Shown here: in pieces, positions 1 to 12,232 of the stretch | How positions within the stretch are numbered: the stretch's first letter is position 1 | Layout of the letters: each line of letters starts with the position of its first letter | DNA from: Berberis thunbergii | Lineage: Eukaryota > Streptophyta > Magnoliopsida > Ranunculales > Berberidaceae | Length of the DNA stretch: 64,000 nt | Direction of reading: 5' to 3' | Assembly (NCBI GenBank): GCA_003290165.1 | Contig: QNQO01000831.1 | Location: 433,005 to 497,004 of the forward strand | Notes under the pieces: generated by a model | Seen by the model: the letters and a program-made list of their open reading frames with translations, nothing else | Told to the model about the DNA's origin: nothing | The model's database searches: none | Made by a program: the position numbers and the translations under genes

Positions 1-3
1 TTC

Positions 4-3000
4 TTGTGCGGAGGGCCGCACTGGGCTAGGGAATGCCCACAGCGACAAAAGCTCAATGCGATGATCGCTGGCAAGAGTGGATCGTCCGGGGAATCATCGG
101 GGGATGAGGCGCAAATGGGGACTTTGCGCTTGCTAAGCAGCGCCAAGGCTACGGTGGAGCAAAGCAACGTGGCTAAGGTAAGTATGCTGCCCCGTTCGAA
201 GAAATCTGCTCTTATGTTTGTGGAAGCCAAGGTAAATGGCAAGGCTTCAAAGGCACTCGTCGACACGGGTGCAACACACAACTTTGTTGCCTTAAAGGAG
301 GCAACCAGGCTGGGCGTGCGGTACACCAAAGAGCCAGGCACCTTGAAGACCGTCAACACAGCACCGGTGCCTATCCATGGTGTAGCACGAGGCGTCTCCC
401 TTCATTTGGGCGAATGGAAGGGGATGGTGGACCTGACTGTCGTCACGATGGACGACTTCTCATTGGTGCTGGGCATGGAGTTCATGGATACGGTGAAGCC
501 ATGGACATTAGAAAGGGACGAGTCGATGACTATTGCAAAGGATCGAGAAGTATGCTCTGTCCCTGTCACTCGGGAGATCGTGGAGGCCAAGATGTTGTCA
601 GCCATTCAAGTGAAGAAAGGCGTGCAAAAGGGGCAAGCAACATTTGTGGCCACGTTGATCGAAGATGGGCCTCAACCCAGCGAGGTTCCGAAGGAGGTAG
701 CTGCAGTTTTGAAAGAGTACAAAGATGTCATGCCTCCAGAGCTACCCAAGAGACTTCCTCCAAGAAGGGAAGTCGATCATATGATCGAGCTGGAGCCAGG
801 GGCTAGGCCTCCAGCCATGGCGCCTTATCGGATGGCACCACCAGAGTTGGAAGAGCTACGCAAGCAACTCAAGGAGCTGCTGGACGCGGGGTTCATTCGG
901 CCATCCAAGGCCCCATTCGGTGCACCAGTATTGTTCCAACGCAAGCACGACGGGTCCTTGCGTATGTGCATCGATTACCGAGCACTTAACAAAGTAACCA
1001 TCAAGAACAAGTATCCAATTCCTTTGGTTGCTGATCTTTTCGATAGGCTCGGTAAAGCCAGGTACTTTTCTAAACTAGATCTCCGATCGGGGTATTGGCA
1101 AGTGCGCATAGCCAAAGGAGATGAACCAAAGACGGCATACGTCACTCGCTATGGGTCTTATGAATTCTTGGTGATGCCTTTTGGTCTCACCAATGCCCCG
1201 GCTACTTTCTGCACTTTAATGAACAGAATCTTTCAGCCTTTCTTGGATAAATTTGTAGTCGTCTATCTCGACGATATCGTCGTGTATAGCGACAACTTGG
1301 AAGAACATGTGCATCACTTGCGACAGGTTTTCCAAGCATTGCGGGAGAGCGAGCTGTACGTGAAATTGGAGAAGTGCTCGTTCGCCCAAGACGAGGTGTC
1401 TTTCTTGGGGCACCGCATCAAGGCTGGAAAGATCATGATGGAACGGGACAAAGTGCAGGCCATCAATGAATGGGAGCCACCCAAGAACGTTTCGGAGCTA
1501 CGTTCTTTCCTAGGACTGGCCAATTATTATCGGAGATTCATTTTGAGCTATTCGGCGAGAGCAGCCCCACTGGCCGACATGCTGAAGAAGAAGGTGCAGT
1601 GGCATTGGAATGAGAAATGCCAAGAGGCATTCGATGATTTGAAGAAGGCAGTCACCGAGGAACCTGTCTTGGCCTTGCCCGATTATGCTAAGTCATTCGA
1701 ACTTCACACTGATGCATCAGACTTTGCCATTGGAGGGGTGCTTATGCAAGAGGGGCATCCCATAGCCTATGAGTCTCGCAAGCTCAATGATACCGAGAGA
1801 CGGTATCCGGTGCATGACAAGGAGATGACAGCCATCATTCATTGCTTGCGAACTTGGAGGCACTATTTGCTTGGGAGTCGGTTTACCATTATGACCGACA
1901 ATGTGGCTACGAGTTATTTTCAAAATCAGAAGAAGATCAGCCCCAAGCAAGCTCGGTGGCAAGATTTCTTAGCAGAGTTCGATTATGTCATGGAGTACAA
2001 GCCGGGCAAAGTTAATGTTGTTGCTGATGCTCTCAGCCGAAAGGCCATGCTCGCTAGCGCAAGCAGCGCCGCTAGCAACCTTCTTGATCGGATCAAGGAG
2101 GGGACTTCTCAAGACCCCTTGGCCAAGGGACTCATGGAGATGGCCAAGGAAGGGAAGACTCGACGGTTTTGGGTAGAGAATGGGGTGCTCTACACCGTCG
2201 GTCGTCGCATTTATGTGCCTAAGTGGGATAATCTTAGGCGAGACATCATGAAGGAGTGCCACGACTCAATGTGGGCTGGCCATCCGGGGATGCAGCGGAC
2301 ATTGGCACTCTTGGAGGTAGACTACTATTGGCCTCATATGCGGGATGATATAGAGGCCTATGTGAAGACTTGTCTTGTGTGCCAACAAGACAAGATAGAG
2401 CAACGTGTACCGGCAGGACTATTGCAACCTTTGCCGATTCCAGAAAGGCCATGGGAGAGTGTCTCAATGGATTTCATATCAGCCTTGCCCAAGTCTGATG
2501 GGTATGGCTCTATTATGGTAGTGGTCGATCGCTTTTCCAAGTATGGAACTTTCATACCTGCCCCACGCGATTGCACGGCCGAGCAAGCCGCCAAGTTGTT
2601 CTTTCAGCATGTGGTGAAGTATTGGGGCTTGCCTCGGAGCATCATAAGTGATCGGGACCCAAGGTTCACAGCAAAATTCTGGACGGAGTTATTCAAGCTC
2701 TTGGGTTCGGGTCTACACTTCTCAACAAGCTTTCACCCGCAAAGCGATGGGCAAACAGAGAGGGTGAATGCCTTGTTGGAGCTATACTTGAGGCACTTTG
2801 TGGGTGCCAACCAGAAGGATTGGGCCAAGTTGATGGATGTGGCTCAATTCTCATTCAACTTGCAGCGGTCTGAATCAACGCAACAAAGTCCGTTCGAGAT
2901 CGTCATGGGCCAGCAGCCCTTGACTCCACAAGCCGTTGCGTCGGGCTACACGGGTAGCAGCCCTGCTGCGTACAAACTTGCAAGAGGGTGGCATGAACAG

Positions 3001-3528
3001 CTTGATATAACGAAGGCATACTTGGACAAGGCGTCTAAAAAGATGAAGAAGTGGGCAGACAAGCATAGACGCCCTCTCGAGTTCCAAGTGGGCGACATGG
3101 TCATGGTCAAGTTGCTGCCACAACAGTTCAAGGTCTTCCGCTCGGTGCACAAGGGACTAGTGCGGAAGTATGAGGGGCCATTTCCCGTCCTACGGAAGGT
3201 CGGGAGAGTTTCTTACAAGCTTGAGTTGCCGCCCAAACTCAAGATTCATCCGGTGTTCCATGTGAGCATGCTCAAACCCTACCATGGTGATAAAGCAGAT
3301 CCAACGAGGGGCGAGTCACATCGGGCACCAACCGCGGTCGTGACTTCCTTTGATCGAAAGATCGAAAGCATCGAGCCAAAGAGGCTCATCCGACGGAGGG
3401 GTGTGCCAAGCTATAATGAGTATCTCATTCGATGGAAGGGACTACCGAACAGTGAGGCCTCATGGGAAAAAGAAGGTGACCTATGGCAATTCCAGGGCAA
3501 GATCGCGGAGTTCGAGGCACAGTCTTGA
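4..3528 (+). CDS. Ty3/gypsy chromovirus pol polyprotein, 3' part of gag-pol
   Basis: Uninterrupted frame of 1,174 codons that enters from the left edge, so the N-terminal gag is missing. In order it shows the end of a gag zinc knuckle ([10 protein letters not shown] near residue 2), an aspartic protease (DTG at about 87-89, in [11 protein letters not shown]), reverse transcriptase (YLDD at about 421-424), RNase H (HTDAS near 568), integrase with an HHCC zinc-binding region (His near 753, Cys-x2-Cys near 790) and catalytic Asp/Asp/Glu ([23 protein letters not shown]), and a C-terminal chromodomain (YLIRWKG...ASWE, near 1140). The domain order and chromodomain identify the chromovirus branch of Ty3/gypsy. 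The protein would copy element RNA into DNA and integrate it, and the chromodomain is known to guide integration. No stop or frameshift breaks it, so the insertion is probably young. The frame is followed at once by a polypurine tract and LTR. Confidence 0.96.
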   Translation: MCGGPHWARECPQRQKLNAMIAGKSGSSGESSGDEAQMGTLRLLSSAKATVEQSNVAKVSMLPRSKKSALMFVEAKVNGKASKALVDTGATHNFVALKEATRLGVRYTKEPGTLKTVNTAPVPIHGVARGVSLHLGEWKGMVDLTVVTMDDFSLVLGMEFMDTVKPWTLERDESMTIAKDREVCSVPVTREIVEAKMLSAIQVKKGVQKGQATFVATLIEDGPQPSEVPKEVAAVLKEYKDVMPPELPKRLPPRREVDHMIELEPGARPPAMAPYRMAPPELEELRKQLKELLDAGFIRPSKAPFGAPVLFQRKHDGSLRMCIDYRALNKVTIKNKYPIPLVADLFDRLGKARYFSKLDLRSGYWQVRIAKGDEPKTAYVTRYGSYEFLVMPFGLTNAPATFCTLMNRIFQPFLDKFVVVYLDDIVVYSDNLEEHVHHLRQVFQALRESELYVKLEKCSFAQDEVSFLGHRIKAGKIMMERDKVQAINEWEPPKNVSELRSFLGLANYYRRFILSYSARAAPLADMLKKKVQWHWNEKCQEAFDDLKKAVTEEPVLALPDYAKSFELHTDASDFAIGGVLMQEGHPIAYESRKLNDTERRYPVHDKEMTAIIHCLRTWRHYLLGSRFTIMTDNVATSYFQNQKKISPKQARWQDFLAEFDYVMEYKPGKVNVVADALSRKAMLASASSAASNLLDRIKEGTSQDPLAKGLMEMAKEGKTRRFWVENGVLYTVGRRIYVPKWDNLRRDIMKECHDSMWAGHPGMQRTLALLEVDYYWPHMRDDIEAYVKTCLVCQQDKIEQRVPAGLLQPLPIPERPWESVSMDFISALPKSDGYGSIMVVVDRFSKYGTFIPAPRDCTAEQAAKLFFQHVVKYWGLPRSIISDRDPRFTAKFWTELFKLLGSGLHFSTSFHPQSDGQTERVNALLELYLRHFVGANQKDWAKLMDVAQFSFNLQRSESTQQSPFEIVMGQQPLTPQAVASGYTGSSPAAYKLARGWHEQLDITKAYLDKASKKMKKWADKHRRPLEFQVGDMVMVKLLPQQFKVFRSVHKGLVRKYEGPFPVLRKVGRVSYKLELPPKLKIHPVFHVSMLKPYHGDKADPTRGESHRAPTAVVTSFDRKIESIEPKRLIRRRGVPSYNEYLIRWKGLPNSEASWEKEGDLWQFQGKIAEFEAQS

Positions 3529-3543
3529 CGGGGTCGTCAAGGA

Positions 3544-3559
3544 CTTGGGTGGGGGAGAA
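3544..3559 (+). other. polypurine tract of the gypsy element
   Basis: G/A-rich run (ttgggtgggggagaa) between the pol stop codon at 3526-3528 and the first TG of the LTR. It is the expected primer site for plus-strand DNA synthesis and sets the element's orientation as plus. Confidence 0.85.
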
Positions 3560-3742
3560 TGTCACAAGCCATCTAGCATAGCTTTCTCTAGATGCCTCCG
3601 GAAGGTTCTAGAGTGCTCTTGGACATTCTAAATTTGCTTTCTCTAGAGTGTTCTAGCATGGATGAATCTAGAACACCCTTGTACAAACTTGTGTAGTATT
3701 TTCTAGAAGCCTCCTTGTAATTTCTAGTTCCTTTGGAGGTGG

Positions 3743-3755
3743 GAACTTTCTAGAA
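3743..3755 (+). promoter_or_regulatory. three-unit heat-shock element in the LTR
   Basis: GAActTTCtaGAA fits the GAAnnTTCnnGAA consensus exactly and lies about 75 bp upstream of the LTR TATA box. Weaker or two-unit versions occur at 3601-3613 (GAAggTTCtaGAG), 3701-3708 (TTCtaGAA) and 3789-3796 (GAAggTTC). Heat-shock factor binding is inferred from the motif only. Confidence 0.55.
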
Positions 3756-3827
3756 GCATAGAGAATACTCCTTTGATGGAGGATTGTGGAAGGTTCTAGG
3801 CTAGAAGCCTCTAGGACTTTAAGGGCC

Positions 3828-3838
3828 TATAAATAGGC
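3828..3838 (+). promoter_or_regulatory. TATA box of the gypsy LTR
   Basis: CTATAAATAGG is a strong plant TATA box, placed inside the LTR with about 230 bp of LTR downstream for the R and U5 regions. Confidence 0.7.
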
Positions 3839-4067
3839 CTTGGCATTCATTTGTACATATCATCAAACACTTGTACAACTCTCTCAAGCAATACAAAGCA
3901 TTCTTTCAAAAGCCTAAACACTTGTGCCTTAGCATTTTCCTCACTTAAGCTTTCGTAGCAACACTTAGCATTAGCCAAGCATCGAAGTGCCTTGACTAGT
4001 TAGTCCGACGGGAGTGTGACGCTAGTAGGCAGCGTGTTAGCCAAGGGAAAAAGGTCAGCACGTGACA

Positions 4068-4586
4068 TACTGCTTCATATAAACCATTTCTCTAAGCCAC
4101 TGATTTTCCTCTTCTGCATCTCTCACATAGAAGGGAGTAGCTGATAGATATAAAGAGGTGAAGTATATTTGCATACTGTGAAATCAGTAATATTTGCAGT
4201 GTAAATAATCTGTAAGCAAACTAATACTTCAGTTACCATAACATTGATGCGCAAAGATCTCAATATTTCACCAAGCATAGAAAACTGTATTGACATATAA
4301 ATGGACAATTGGATGCTAGCAAACTAATGAAGAATCATTTAATCGCCACATTATAGACAACAATATCATATGGGAAAAACCCCATTACAACCAAACCACT
4401 CATTATTGAAGAATCGATACCCACTATGAAAGGGATATATGAAAACAAAATCGCTATGACCACAATAAATGATCAAGAAGTGGTCTTCCAAGTATGAAAA
4501 AATATTGGTAAGCATACAAGAAATCTAACTAGTGTGATAGTCAAATGACCTCCTGTTCTGATGTCGTCTACAATTCAATGGTTGTT
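4068..4586. other. flank between gypsy LTR and NDB locus; possible interrupted exon
   Basis: Mostly AT-rich sequence without an assignable gene. On the minus strand, 4068-4130 reads open through a charged stretch (DAEEENQWLREMVYMKQ) that stops exactly at the LTR border. It could be a small host exon cut by the gypsy insertion, but the match is to no family I can name. The rest is probably 3' untranslated or intergenic sequence of the NDB locus. Confidence 0.25.
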
Positions 4587-6970
4587 TTAAATCCTACTTG
4601 AGTCTCTCCCGAAAATAAATTTCCTAGTCCAGTCTGTAACCACCAGCATCCTTGTGCGCCAGCTGACTTGCTTACTGCAAAAGATGCAAGACAATCAAAG
4701 AGAATAAATATTATGTTCATTCAAGGTAAAGATGAATCATTTCAATAAAATTCATAATTGTGATAGCGAATAAACAGTAGTTAAATCGTAAGGTTACCTT
4801 GCATAAACGGAATACCATAGCCACTGTGAGCTGTGACCAATTGAAACCAAATCACCAAGCAACTGTGCTGCTGTTTGCTCTCCTTCCAGTGGAGCAAACT
4901 GTCCCAAATGCCGGTACCTTTGAATAATAACAAAAAGAATGCAAATCAATCTCCTTAGTTACAACATTAAGAAGTTATTACATTTATGCTTATTCTGTGA
5001 ACTTTAAGTGCATTGGCAGAGGATCTCAGATAGCCACAGGAAGGGACGAAGGAACCAATCAGAACTAGTTTCTGAAGTTGAGGAAAGAGCCATGATGAAA
5101 TCAATGCTTAGCAAATAAAGAACTTCAAGAGAAATATATGTACCTGAATGGCTGAAACTGATGACGTCCGGATTCTCTGAACCTAAGAGGCCCCTCTGGA
5201 TTCTCTTCACACTCCTTCATACGGTTAAAACACTTCGCAAGATATTTTCCTTGTTGAGCAGCAACCTAAAGTGATAACAAAGCATAACATGCAAAACAAT
5301 ATTGGAATCAATCTTCAGAATTTTGTTATTGAAACAGGAGGTTCATTCAGAACTTACCTGAGCAGTGGCAGGAAGATTCTTCATTTGTGAATCCACTTGG
5401 GACAGTGCCACCTTGAACTTCTCAATATCCAGTTCAGCGGATTCCTTGTATTCATCTCCTTCAGCTTGCTTCAAAAGACCAACAATATTTTTTATCCGTT
5501 TATTCTTCAAATAAAGCTCCAACTAAGGGTATCTTTCACAGATGTCCTTCACAACAGCTTGGAACTCTTTGACACTCAGTGTTCCCGAATTATCTTTGTC
5601 TGCTTTCTTAAATATCACTGCAATGTCTTCCTACAAGGACAATCCAAAAACAAATTAGTAAAATAACACACCTAAGCAAACAGAACATAGAAAAGCTAGC
5701 AGAATTTCAATTGCGATATAGGGATTGCCGATCACGCCAACAAACACTTACCATGACCATGCGTTGATTAATAGTAGCACAATCACCTAGTGCATATATT
5801 CTGTCACACCCATCAATACGTAGCCATTCATTAGTTACCAAAACACGTCTATTAGCCTGCATGGCATCATAAAATACATTTTCAGAATATAAGCTAAAAA
5901 TCAACAGTACACTTATACGAAGAAATCCTCAATCTATAGCTAGATAATAGGAAAAACATTAGCCTTAATGTACGAGCATTCTAACCAAAACAAATCAAAG
6001 AACAAATATCAGAGAAATTCAAAGGTCCAGGATGACCAACATGACCAATTTGCTTCATAAATTATGATATCACCGGACGGGTTCCAATACCAGTTGACCA
6101 AACGATCATCCCATATGGATGTTCAATAATTTGTCCACCGTTTGTTCTCTCTTTGGTACAGATGTCCTTATCAGTAACTTTTACAACCATATTGCCTAAT
6201 TTGACATCAATACCATTTCTTTGGAACTCCTCTTCAGCAAAAGCAGTGATTCTTTTATCAAACCTGGAAGCAAATTCCAAAAGCATGAATATCACTTAGT
6301 AAAATGAAGCAACAACTTCAAAAATAGCCTTCAACTCCAAATAAGAGTTGAAACCTATTGACCGGACTAAGACTGCTCAATACATCAATAACCATCACTT
6401 AACCCCCAAAAAAAAAACAGTTATCAACTTCAAGCCAATGGTCCACATGGAAACCGTACACATGGAAAAGTTCATGAAAGTATTCACACATAAATAATAA
6501 ATTCTTCAGTTACTATGTCATGAAGGATATCTAGGTTGGATATCTTTCATCTTGTTAAAGCACGAAGACTATTAGTTATCAGCAATGAGATATAACAAAA
6601 GCTAATGATTTATATATAGTTCAATTACGCATCAATTTACAACATTTTACTTACATGTTCAAAACATGATCTGCTACCTCGAAAAGTGTTATTTTCACAT
6701 GTTCCTTAACAGCAGGATAAAGCCTGCTTAGATCATCTTCAATATAGTCATGAAGCTCTGCAGCAAACTCAACACCTGCTGGGCCACCGCCGACAACTAC
6801 GAAATGAAGGTTCTTATTTCTTTCTTCCTCTGTTAAATTGGGAAGGTTTGCTTTCTCAAAACAGTCGATCACATTTCTACGGATATTCTGAGCATCCTCC
6901 ACTTCCTGCATAAAGCAATGTAATAATCTTGACAAACTCCATACACATAAATTTAAACCTGAAATTAAGA

Positions 6971-7345
6971 GGGTGTTTGTTTTTGTTTCTGAATGGAGTC
7001 AGAAGTCTTAATAAGAAGTGGACCACCTTCTTTAGAGCATTTGTTTTTAGTTCTAATCAGAAATAAAACTTCTGATTGGAGTAAACAACAGGGAGGTGCT
7101 GATCACTTAACATTGAGTGCTGAATAAAAAATTATTCCAATAATAATCTTAACATAATTTTGTAATGACAATTGCTGCCCTATCTTCTTAAAAATAAGTA
7201 GGGCTAAATTTTGACGGCACACCTTCATTCTCTTCACCAAGCATTGGTTCTATCTATTTTCACAAGGACTCGTTAAAAAACTTATCATCTTTCTTTCCTT
7301 CATCTTTGTGTTTGTTTATCTGTATTTTCAAGTTTTTCTTCATCT
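6971..7345 (+). repeat. GGGTGTTTG-type repeat, copy a (in NDB intron)
   Basis: Starts GGGTGTTTGTTTTTG and shares several hundred bases with 12873-13495 and 42343-42965, including the block gtagggctaaattttgac. The start resembles hAT or Tourist-like terminal sequences. It lies in the enlarged NDB intron where an exon is missing. No clean target duplication was identified, and this copy is the most diverged. Confidence 0.5.
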
Positions 7346-9583
7346 CTCCAACTCTCCCTCTCATGTATACTTTCAACTCTCCCTCTCATGTATACTTTCA
7401 ACTCTCCTTCATCTTTGTCATATTATGATATTCTTGTAACGAAAAATATTGTAACATTCTCTAGGATTTGAATAATTATTGGATATGATTTTAAGTACAA
7501 TATTTGTATCATAAAATTTTAAATAAGTGATTTTGACTTGCGAGTCAACTCGCGAGGCACCCCAACTAGTTGAAAAATCGCCCTAGCTCGTACGAGTCAA
7601 AGGTTATACTTGAGGCGTACGATTTGAAATATTTGCAATCTGTTTGTTTATGATCTCGAGAATAATCTAACGGCTATGAGTTTAGCCCTAATTCGTTGTG
7701 TTTTGTTTCCTTTAGAATAAGACAGAGGAGAGGAGAGGAGCTGAAGGAGGAACCGAGGAAGTAGAAGAAGAAAAGCAGAGGAGGATGACGGTGGTGCCGT
7801 TGCCGTGGTGGTACTCTGATTTGCAGCAACTTCACAGTGAGGAAGACTCGACTCTCGACTGCTCGATCGACATTGAAATCGAACAGTAAGTCCTCCTTCT
7901 TTCCTTCCTTGAGTTCCTTCCTTCTGCTCTTTCTTCCTTCCTTCTCTGGCCACTTCTCTTCACTGTGAGACCTTCCGTTGTTTTTTGCTTAATGGTGAAC
8001 TCTGAGAGTCCATGTTATTTTACTTCCTTTGGATTGATCATTAGTGTACTCATTCTGGCACCAATAAGATTCCTTTTATTTTCTAATAGAAATCTCGGTG
8101 CTTCAAGTGAGTCGCATGGGTTGATTGATAATCCATATTTTGTCGTCTTTCTGTTCTTGTCAAAGTTCTGCATTTACTGTGAGATTAGTTAAGTTCTTAT
8201 TCATTATGTGCCCAATTGTGATCCAATCAAACTAGTTATTGCATATGCTTGCTCAAAGAAGATACAATCATCCTTGACAAGAAGGGATCTACAGAGGAAA
8301 GCAATAAGCTAGGAACTTTTGGAGCTTGATATAAAATTTGTGAATTGATGAACTGCAACTGTGAATCAGCCGAATGCAAACTGATAACTAGTATTTGAAT
8401 CATTACTGTTGTTTTCAATTATTTATGAGAGCTGGTATAGAAATGTAAATCTCAATAACCTGTTGAAAACAAAAGACTTTATTTTTGGTTGAAATCTGTT
8501 TCTTTTTTTTATACTTACAAATTGTGTATGCATATTGGTTGGCTTCATGTATATATGAAAAATTGTCTTCATTTATATATGGATCACAATGATAGGGAAA
8601 CATATTGTGCACTATGTTATTCAAATCAATTAAACTATTTACATTGTTTTCAATCATATAACAAGTGCACACATAGTACATTACATCTTAATGCAACTTA
8701 TTTTTTATTCATCCAGAAAATCCCATTCAGCTTGAAAGAAGGTGTTGAGGACTTGAGGAGGATTTGTTTGGCACTTTGGCTGCTTGGTAGCTGATGTTGT
8801 GGCTGGCTGTAGGATCAAGTAAGGTAACTTCATACTTTAAAGTTCAGTCTCCAATTCTTCTTCACTGCAAATTGCAACAGATATTCAGATTTCAGGTATG
8901 CATATTGCAAAAAATAATACATACATAAAACAAACTCATGTTATTTCTTGATTTGATTGATGATTGCTTCTTTTTTGTTGTTTTTTTTGTAATTTTTTAT
9001 CACTTTCTATGAAAAAACGCTTCGCTTCGCCTCGGTAGGCTTCGAGGCACCGCTTCGCTTCGAAAACAGCTTGACCGCTTCGCCTTGAAAATCGCTTTTT
9101 AAAACGTTGCATTCAGCTTCCAAAAACCCAACTTCTCCACTTTTTTGTCAGAAGAAAGAAAAACAAGCCTCAAAAACAGATCACGGGCCTATGACAGTAA
9201 TAAAGTCATTAAACTGACAAACTAGATATGATGTGAGCAATATTATGGAATTAGATTAATAATGTTAATCTTAAGAATAATTAGGCCCCAAAATAGTAGT
9301 TAGGGCATTATTAGCCAATTAAGGTCAGGTCAATTAGCTTGCCAAATAATTTAAATTTATTATAAATAAGGTAAGGGTTGTTTATTGTTCTTCAATTGAT
9401 GATTGAAATAATAATGATTTCTTAGTTATTTTCCATTAGCTTTTTATCATAGCTATTTCGATTTTTGTTATTTCTTTTCGAGTATTGCTTCATTATTTGT
9501 ATTTACTGTTTCGTTTATTTCAATTTATTCCTTAGTTCTATCAAAATACCAATTAATGCAGTCCTTTGATGAATTGTATTTAC
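7346..9583. other. enlarged NDB intron without the expected exon
   Basis: This stretch should hold the exon linking the first and second nucleotide-binding folds, but I could not find it on the minus strand. On the plus strand at 7785-7890 there is an open stretch beginning ATG (MTVVPLPWWYSDLQQ) that runs to a GTAAGT donor-like site, preceded by a GA-rich leader. It could be the first exon of a short transcript or part of an unidentified insertion. Sequence at 9011-9100 is rich in cttcg repeats. No family was recognised. Confidence 0.3.
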
Positions 9584-11347
9584 CTTTTTAATAATGTTGT
9601 GAATAGGCTCAACAATGCTACGTGCTTCCACTGTGCCAACTGTGACACTAGGTAACAAGGGCGTGAAGGCAAAATAGTTACGAGGGGATACCACTTGAAT
9701 ATCATATTGGGAACTGTCAAGGTTCTTTAAGAAAGTTGTGCCAGCCCACCCAGTTCCAAGCACTACAACCCTCTTCTTTTTGGGCTCTGTTTGAGATGTA
9801 TCAACACCAGGTGCAGCAAGCAATCTAGAATCAGAATATGCCACAAGACCTCCACCGCTGCAATTGCCAAAGTATTACTGCAAAAAAAAAATGTAAATAA
9901 CATAAACGAGCATAGCACATTACCCTATTTGAGCCCCATAATTCTCTTTCCAAATGAAAGTGACAATAGTAATCCAGAATCATTTGAGCCAAAACAATGT
10001 CATTGTACCACATTAGTTAATACATCATCTAGTTTATCAACAACACCTACAACTTATATGTGTCAATGTGTCTTACAATAAAAGAAGCCTTTATTAATCA
10101 AGAAATGAAAAAGCATCAAAAAGCATTAAAATCATGGCAAAGATATGAAGGATTCCTCCCATCCTCTGACCTACTCATGAATGCTCAAGATAATGAGATC
10201 ATAACTAATAAAATCAAAGTACAGTTAGATAAAATGAAACTATTCTCAACATCTTCCGACATTTTGTATTCACTATAACTAAACAAATCAAGTAGATATA
10301 GATACAATACTATAAAACACAAGGAAAAGAATATATGAACAATCTATTCCAAAAAAAAAAAAAAACTCTCACTACAATGCCATGCCATTACAACAAAAGA
10401 GTTCAGCCTATACCATAGAAATTATTACATTACTGTTTATTTAGACATCTAGAGTTATAACTCCATCATGTATTTCATCAATATCACTCAAGATCAAACT
10501 AAAAAGCATTTTTGCAGGTAAGGTACTCAATTTTAAAAGTCTACAATATTATCAATAAATTAAAGGGCACAACTATTGAGTATTATCATGCACAAATTAG
10601 AATTTCAGAACATTCCTTACATCATTCTCTGCCTAATTCAGAAGTTGTTCTCACTGTCTCTCGATCTCGCCACCATGTTGTTCTTCCTCCTAAAACCAAC
10701 AAACCCATATTGCATTCATCACTTCTATGATTCAATCCACACTTTTGTAACTCTGTTTTCCATGGATTTCTTTCTTTGAAATCAAACAAATCCCTACAGC
10801 GGTGCATTTCCACAACTCTTGGAAATGGAACATATCAGATCTAACAAAGTTACACCAAGTTTAAAACACCATTTCCAGAAATCTGTATGCCTTGCCTATT
10901 CAACACGCCATCATTGATCTATTCTATGATTCAACAGCCCACTCTCTCATCACATCACCCATCACTCTGGTTACTCTGTTTTCCATGTATGTTCTCTTCA
11001 CAACCAATCAAACAAACCTCTAGAAAACATTTTTAAAGTATGGGGCATTCCCTAATCATTGCAAAACACAATTAAAAAAAAAAAATCTAAAAAACTTACA
11101 CCCAAACAAAAACATTCTCTCAAACAACATGCATTCATCTAACATCATTTTGTTTAAAACTGAAACAGAAGAACAAAACCCAAATTCAAAACACAAAATA
11201 GAATCCATTCCAATCCAAATAAAAAGTGAGAGCACAAACCTGACTGCAAAAATGACAACCAACTTGGAGATGTTTGGGTAGTCCCTATACACTTTGGAAC
11301 CGCCATTCTCAAAGGGTATCTCTCTAACAGCCTTTGAAGCTCTCTGA

Positions 11348-12232
11348 ATATTGAAACGTGTTTACTCCAGCCATGTTCAAATGCCACATGCATCACATGG
11401 CGGGGTGAGCTGTGGGCAGTGGGATCCATAATATATTTGTACCTTAATTTTTATTTTTAATTCTGTGGAAAAAAAAATTAGATACTCTCCTTTGATAGTT
11501 CATATCGAAAAAATTAGATACTCTTGTAAAAGAAAAAAAAAACATTCATTATGGGTGATCGCGGAGGGTGGCTTTTGTTTTTGTTCCTATAAACTGGTAT
11601 TTAACTGAGAAATTGGTATTTAAGAAGAGAAAGATTATAATCTAACCAGTATGATGACCAATTAATTTGGTCAACTTGTGATCTATTTATTTTTTCATTA
11701 AGGTCAAACTTTACTTTATACTAAAAAAAAAGATTTATAGCGAGGGAATGTATGACTTAATTAATGGAGTTTGAAACTACTGCCCATTTAAGCTTGTGGA
11801 GAATTACAATGGCTCTATGCTTCGTCCCAAGTAAAATGAACATAAGCCCTTCTGTAAGTACTATGAGTACAAAACAATAATAATACTTAATGCATGGTTC
11901 GACATGTAAATATTTAAGGCGTGATTATAACTAGTTAGCCCACAACCTTGCTAAGAGCGCTGCTGCTAGTTTATATACCTTCTCGTTATATATATTTAGC
12001 CTGCATGCTTTATAAAAAAACATTAATTAGCAGATCATATAGAGAAATTTGGAAGATATATAACACACCATTTAACTTCATGAGAATTACTTAGTTCATT
12101 AGCTTCATCACCAACTTATTCATAAAATGCCATTAGCTAGCATAGCTATAGAAAGGCCACTTGATTGAGAAATCAATCAGGCCAATCTCTCTTTATTCGT
12201 ATTACTTAGTAATAGTACATTCATTCAGTTCA
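11348..12232. other. intergenic, NDB 5' flank to LysM 3' end
   Basis: AT-rich single-copy-like sequence also present in copy 2 at 40853-41698. No coding signal was seen. It starts exactly at the deletion junction that removed the NDB start codon in this copy. Confidence 0.5.

Larger units (their letters stand above)
3560..4067 (+). mobile_element. 3' LTR of the gypsy chromovirus (508 bp)
   Basis: It begins TGTCAC and ends GTGACA, a perfect 6-bp terminal inverted repeat of TG...CA type, directly after the polypurine tract. A TATA box (CTATAAATAGG) lies at 3828-3838. The upstream half is packed with TCTAGAA-like words that form heat-shock-element dyads. The 5' LTR is outside the window, so LTR divergence and the target-site duplication cannot be checked; the five bases after the LTR are tactg. 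Confidence 0.92.
4587..11347 (-). pseudogene. NDB: external type II NAD(P)H:ubiquinone oxidoreductase (NDB, EF-hand form), broken copy
   Basis: Encodes most of an NDB-type enzyme, which in plants oxidises cytosolic NAD(P)H on the outer face of the inner mitochondrial membrane and passes electrons to ubiquinone, with calcium control through an EF hand. Exons in reading order: 11240-11347 (YRDYPNISKLVV), 9584-9857 (first nucleotide-binding fold, VVVLGTGWAGTTF), 6655-6905 (second fold, VVVGGGPAGVEFA), 6041-6263, 5752-5856 (YALGDCATI), 5358-5630 (EF hand DKDNSGTLSVKE), 5144-5265, 4798-4917 and 4587-4674. Splice borders of these are GT-AG and in phase. Defects: no in-frame start codon (a stop lies upstream where the second copy has ATG); the exon expected between 9584 and 6905 is not found in 2.7 kb of intron; TAA at 6062-6064 and TAG at 5523-5525 interrupt the frame. 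The TAG is a one-base change from the CAG I expect there. The family assignment is strong and the non-functional status likely. Confidence 0.9.

Noticed and set aside
414..806. Plus-strand ORF of 130 codons overlapping the gypsy pol gene
   Set aside because: It lies in another frame of the long pol frame, which has all expected domains; no independent family features.
1216..3152. Several minus-strand ORFs of 65-97 codons within pol
   Set aside because: Antisense shadows of the intact gypsy frame.
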